NCBI GenBank assembly: GCA_041654095.1
Contig: JBAZED010000022.1
Span: 1 to 8,044 of the forward strand
DNA from: UBA1424 sp041654095
GTDB lineage: Bacteria; Bacillota_I; Bacilli_A; RFN20; CAG-826
Reading direction: 5' to 3'
DNA: 8,044 nt
The notes beneath the pieces were generated by a model, which had not been told where the DNA came from, ran no database searches, and saw only the letters and a list, made by a program, of their open reading frames with translations. Made by a program: the position numbers and the translations under genes. How positions within the stretch are numbered: position 1 is the first letter of the stretch; every line of letters begins with the position of its first letter. Shown here one piece after another: positions 6,203-8,044 of this stretch.

Positions 6203-6710
6203 TAAGCGTTGCCGTTAAACGCACGCGACTCACTACTTCACGGGCGATAACGGCAATTAATAGTCCGCTGGCGATCCCGGTGAAAAAGAGAATCGGTAAA
6301 TAATTAATTATGTAGATTGTCTGATACAAAATGGCGACCATGATGATTTGCCCGACTCCGTGCATGACCGCGGATGCCATCGATAGACCAAAAATCGACA
6401 GACGCTTGCAATAATAAGAGATAATGACGACGATTGTCGCCAGGGCCCAACCCGCCAATGCGATATAAAAATTAAAACCGAAGCCGGTGAATAAAGCAGT
6501 TAAAAGGACTCTTAAAAACCCGATGCTTACATATTCTTTAGGACCAAAATAATATAAGACGATGAGCCCGATGGTGTTAGCTAATCCTAATTTAACACCC
6601 GGGGCAATAAATGCCAAAGGAAGCAAAACCGCTTCTCCATAACTGATGATGACTCCGATCGCCAGCAAAAGGGCCAAATGAGTTATCTTATGGATTGACG
6701 CTTTAATCAC
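6186..6710 (-). CDS. Gx transporter-family membrane protein (Hpre_diP_synt_I)
   Basis: A 174-residue integral membrane protein with five or six helices. The block PGVKLGLAN (37-45), followed by a helix and FLRVLLTALFTG (65-76), and SMASAVMHGVGQ (110-121) are typical of the family once named heptaprenyl diphosphate synthase component I. The fold resembles the substrate-binding S component of ECF transporters. Its substrate is unknown. It is regularly found with ApbE and NusG-domain-II genes beside Rnf clusters, which suggests a role in supplying or assembling the redox complex (inference). The start is GTG 6710, with GAGGAG 5 nt upstream, and GTGA makes a 4-nt overlap with the upstream stop: tight operon coupling. 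Confidence 0.9.
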   Translation of the reverse strand: MIKASIHKITHLALLLAIGVIISYGEAVLLPLAFIAPGVKLGLANTIGLIVLYYFGPKEYVSIGFLRVLLTALFTGFGFNFYIALAGWALATIVVIISYYCKRLSIFGLSMASAVMHGVGQIIMVAILYQTIYIINYLPILFFTGIASGLLIAVIAREVVSRVRLTATLNEYEK

Positions 6711-7084
6711 AATCTCTCCTCGATGATGACCATAAAGTAATTAGGAGCGCAAATAATCGGCATCCCCGAATCGTCAACCCATCCTTGTATCGAACAGTAA
6801 TTATGCGGCGATGCCTCTTCGGCGATGCGGACTTTTCCGCTCGTAATTTCAAGCGTTATATCGTCCAATAAACGCGGATAATCATCTTTTTTATAGACAA
6901 ATGATCGATTGGCGTATAGTTCATGCGTATCAATGATATTAAATTCGTAATAAACATTGACGACTAAGTCGTCCGCGGGGCGATTGAAAACATTCGTTAC
7001 GACCAGCAATAGGGAGGCAAAAATCATCAAAAAGCTAAAAGCATATATATCAAAGCGTGTTTTTTTTAGCGATAATCTGTTCAT
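6707..7084 (-). CDS. NusG domain II-containing membrane-anchored protein
   Basis: A 125-residue protein with a basic N-terminus, one membrane helix (about 13-33) and a small extracytoplasmic domain. The signature is NYCSIQGWVDDSG (95-107) followed by PIICAPN (109-115), matching the NusG domain II-like family of anaerobic Firmicutes rather than the transcription factor NusG, since the KOW/NGN parts are absent. Cys97 and Cys112 are conserved-type positions. Its molecular function is unknown; its constant neighbours, Gx protein and ApbE, suggest a part in Rnf maturation. It starts at ATG 7084, a few bases past a terminator hairpin, with no convincing Shine-Dalgarno in the short space (GATG only). 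Its stop overlaps the next gene by 4 nt. Confidence 0.88.
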   Translation of the reverse strand: MNRLSLKKTRFDIYAFSFLMIFASLLLVVTNVFNRPADDLVVNVYYEFNIIDTHELYANRSFVYKKDDYPRLLDDITLEITSGKVRIAEEASPHNYCSIQGWVDDSGMPIICAPNYFMVIIEERL

Positions 7085-7091
7085 ACATCTT

Positions 7092-7121
7092 TTATAAAAA
7101 GGACCTTGTTATCAGGTCCTT
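7092..7121 (-). terminator. Terminator or attenuator inside the Rnf cluster
   Basis: On the minus strand AAGGACCT (7121-7114) and AGGTCCTT (7106-7099) form a perfect 8-bp stem with a 7-nt loop, followed by CCTTTTTATAA. It starts 2 nt after the rnfB stop and ends just before the NusG-II ATG at 7084. It should lower, but perhaps not abolish, transcription of the NusG-II/Gx/apbE module relative to the Rnf structural genes. Confidence 0.8.
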
Positions 7122-7123
7122 AA

Positions 7124-7447
7124 TTATACTTCTGTTTTATTAACCTTTCCATCAGGACCAGGTGTGGAATTAATGTAGTCGGCAATCAGCTGATGCGTTT
7201 CCTTCTTCGACGGGCGGCAATCCGAAACCTTCTTCTGGCGTCCGTCAAGGAGGGCGGTGGCCATCGCCTCACATCCCGGATGACCGCACAGTCCGCAGTT
7301 GAGCCCCGGTAACATTTTGGTCACGGCAGCAAGTCGCTCATCGGTTTTCACCGCTAATTTTTTATCGGCAAAAGCGAGGGCTAAGCCCAATAAGCCACCT
7401 AGGCATATCATAACGCCGGCGGCGATTAAAATATCGGTCCACTCCAT
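7124..7447 (-). CDS. rnfB: Short RnfB: membrane helix plus [4Fe-4S] domain
   Basis: A 107-residue protein matching the N-terminal part of RnfB, the iron-sulfur subunit that takes electrons from ferredoxin into the Rnf complex. One membrane helix (about 5-26) is followed by LPGLNCGLCGHPGCEAMATALLDG. Cys51, Cys54, Cys59 and Cys77 have the CX2CX4CX17C spacing of the RnfB [4Fe-4S] domain. Normal RnfB continues with two to several ferredoxin-type CX2CX2CX3CP clusters (about 190-330 residues in all); here the frame ends in a polar tail after 107 codons, directly before a terminator. The stop is clean, with no ferredoxin-like sequence downstream in any frame I read. A purine-rich AAGGGGG overlapping the upstream stop, with GGATTAGCG, precedes the ATG at 7447. 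Confidence 0.9.
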   Translation of the reverse strand: MEWTDILIAAGVMICLGGLLGLALAFADKKLAVKTDERLAAVTKMLPGLNCGLCGHPGCEAMATALLDGRQKKVSDCRPSKKETHQLIADYINSTPGPDGKVNKTEV

Positions 7448-7452
7448 AATCG

Positions 7453-7653
7453 CTAATCCCCCTTATCCTGATTATAATTGTGATTAAGGCGGCATGTGCT
7501 GATGGCGCATTGTGAACACTGATCGGTTTTTTCTGAATCACATCCCTCGGGCCGAGGAACCTTTTTATTCAACAAATAGCCAAGGATAAAAAGACCGACT
7601 AGCACGGCTAGCACCGCGATTGCTAATAATGTTTTGATTACCAGTTCTGGCAT
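7453..7653 (-). CDS. Small Cys-rich single-pass membrane protein between rnfA and rnfB
   Basis: A 66-residue protein with one N-terminal membrane helix (about 5-28), then a basic KK and a short tail with four cysteines: Cys38, Cys46, Cys49 and Cys54 (CX7CX2CX4C). The CX2CX4C core has the same spacing as the first three cluster cysteines of the neighbouring RnfB. The layout also recalls the small FeoB-associated Cys-rich membrane proteins. A metal or iron-sulfur site is plausible but unproven. The ATG directly follows the rnfA stop (TAAATG), with AAGGA about 9 nt upstream inside rnfA, and the stop lies 5 nt before rnfB, so it is translated as part of the Rnf operon. Confidence 0.88.
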   Translation of the reverse strand: MPELVIKTLLAIAVLAVLVGLFILGYLLNKKVPRPEGCDSEKTDQCSQCAISTCRLNHNYNQDKGD

Positions 7654-8044
7654 TTACGCTAATCCTTGAAAGCCGAAGAAAGCCATGGTCATAAGGGCGG
7701 TTATAATCAAGGCGATGGCGACTCCTTTAAAAGCTCGGGGGACACGGTTGAGCGAATCAATCCGTTCGCGAATGACGGAAAAGAGGATTAAGACAAGCAG
7801 AAAGCCGGCCGATACCGATAAGGAATAGGCGATCGTTTCAAGCAATGAATAATTGTTGGAGATATTTTCAAGAGCGATGGCTAAAACGATACAGTTTGTC
7901 GTGATTAACGGTAAATAAATTCCTAATGACCGGTATAGAGAGGGGATGAATTTTTTTAAAAACATTTCGACAAACTGCACAAACGAGGCAATGATCAAAA
8001 TAAAGCTCACGAGCGATAAAAATTCTAAGCCGAGCGGTTTTAAC
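7654..8044 (-). CDS. rnfA: RnfA, membrane subunit of the Rnf complex (5' end outside window)
   Basis: The frame stays open to the right edge and gives the C-terminal 129 residues of a protein usually about 190-195 long. The signature is SLYRSLGIYLPLITTNCIVLAIAL, whose LITTNC-type motif marks RnfA/NqrE rather than RnfE/NqrD; its conserved Cys contributes to the membrane [2Fe-2S] centre shared with the other half-subunit. Ahead of it, LKPLGLEFLSLVSFILIIASFVQFVEMFLKK fits the preceding helices. A GTG at 8010 is internal and not the start. Rnf couples ferredoxin:NAD+ electron transfer to Na+ or H+ export. The presence of RnfA followed by RnfB implies that rnfC, D, G and E lie to the right of the window. 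Confidence 0.95.
   Translation of the reverse strand, partial: LKPLGLEFLSLVSFILIIASFVQFVEMFLKKFIPSLYRSLGIYLPLITTNCIVLAIALENISNNYSLLETIAYSLSVSAGFLLVLILFSVIRERIDSLNRVPRAFKGVAIALIITALMTMAFFGFQGLA

Noticed and set aside
7123..7151. TGGAAA-17-TATAAT as a promoter for the NusG-II gene
   Set aside because: The -10 is perfect, but transcription would begin inside the terminator hairpin at about 7116 and the -35 is weak; not firm enough to annotate.
1..8044. CRISPR arrays, tRNA or rRNA genes, insertion sequences
   Set aside because: No regularly spaced repeats, cloverleaf-like segments, transposase motifs or terminal inverted repeats were seen on either strand.

Overview
The window looks like chromosome from a monoderm, probably anaerobic, low-to-mid GC bacterium of the Bacilli/Erysipelotrichia/Mycoplasmatota side of Firmicutes. 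The signs are an Rnf electron-transfer cluster with an ApbE/Gx/NusG-II accessory module, a rubredoxin, a DUF6273 (WLRSP-type) surface-protein remnant, GGAG-type ribosome binding sites, and TGA used as a stop while Trp is TGG (standard bacterial code, not the Mycoplasma code). The lineage is inferred from gene content only.

All recognised genes lie on the minus strand except a 52-residue rubredoxin. From the left: 1-208 is the N-terminal part of a cysteine glutathione peroxidase running off the edge; 250-981 is a multi-pass AIG1/FAR-17a (Pr6Pr)-like membrane protein; 1094-1936 is an AraC-type regulator fused to a GyrI-like effector-binding domain, followed by a clean terminator; 2019-2558 is a YdeI/OmpD-associated protein; 2720-2878 (plus strand) is rubredoxin with its own strong promoter; 3124-3933 is a heliorhodopsin with a near-consensus promoter and good RBS.

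The stretch 3984-4455 has no convincing intact gene. It is followed by a decayed DUF6273 surface-protein fragment (4456-4846) carrying a one-base frameshift and a Trp-to-stop change.

The right part, 4889-8044, is the distal end of an Rnf operon read right to left: rnfA (5' end outside), a 66-residue Cys-rich single-pass protein, a short RnfB that ends after its [4Fe-4S] domain, a hairpin terminator, then NusG-domain-II protein, Gx transporter-family protein and ApbE. ApbE attaches FMN covalently to Rnf subunits such as RnfG and RnfD (expected upstream, outside the window). The unusual points are the RnfB without its ferredoxin domains and the small Cys protein wedged before it.

The most striking gene is the heliorhodopsin. 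It is a predicted non-pumping light sensor, in a neighbourhood containing rubredoxin and glutathione peroxidase, which makes a link between light and oxidative stress a reasonable hypothesis but not one the sequence proves.
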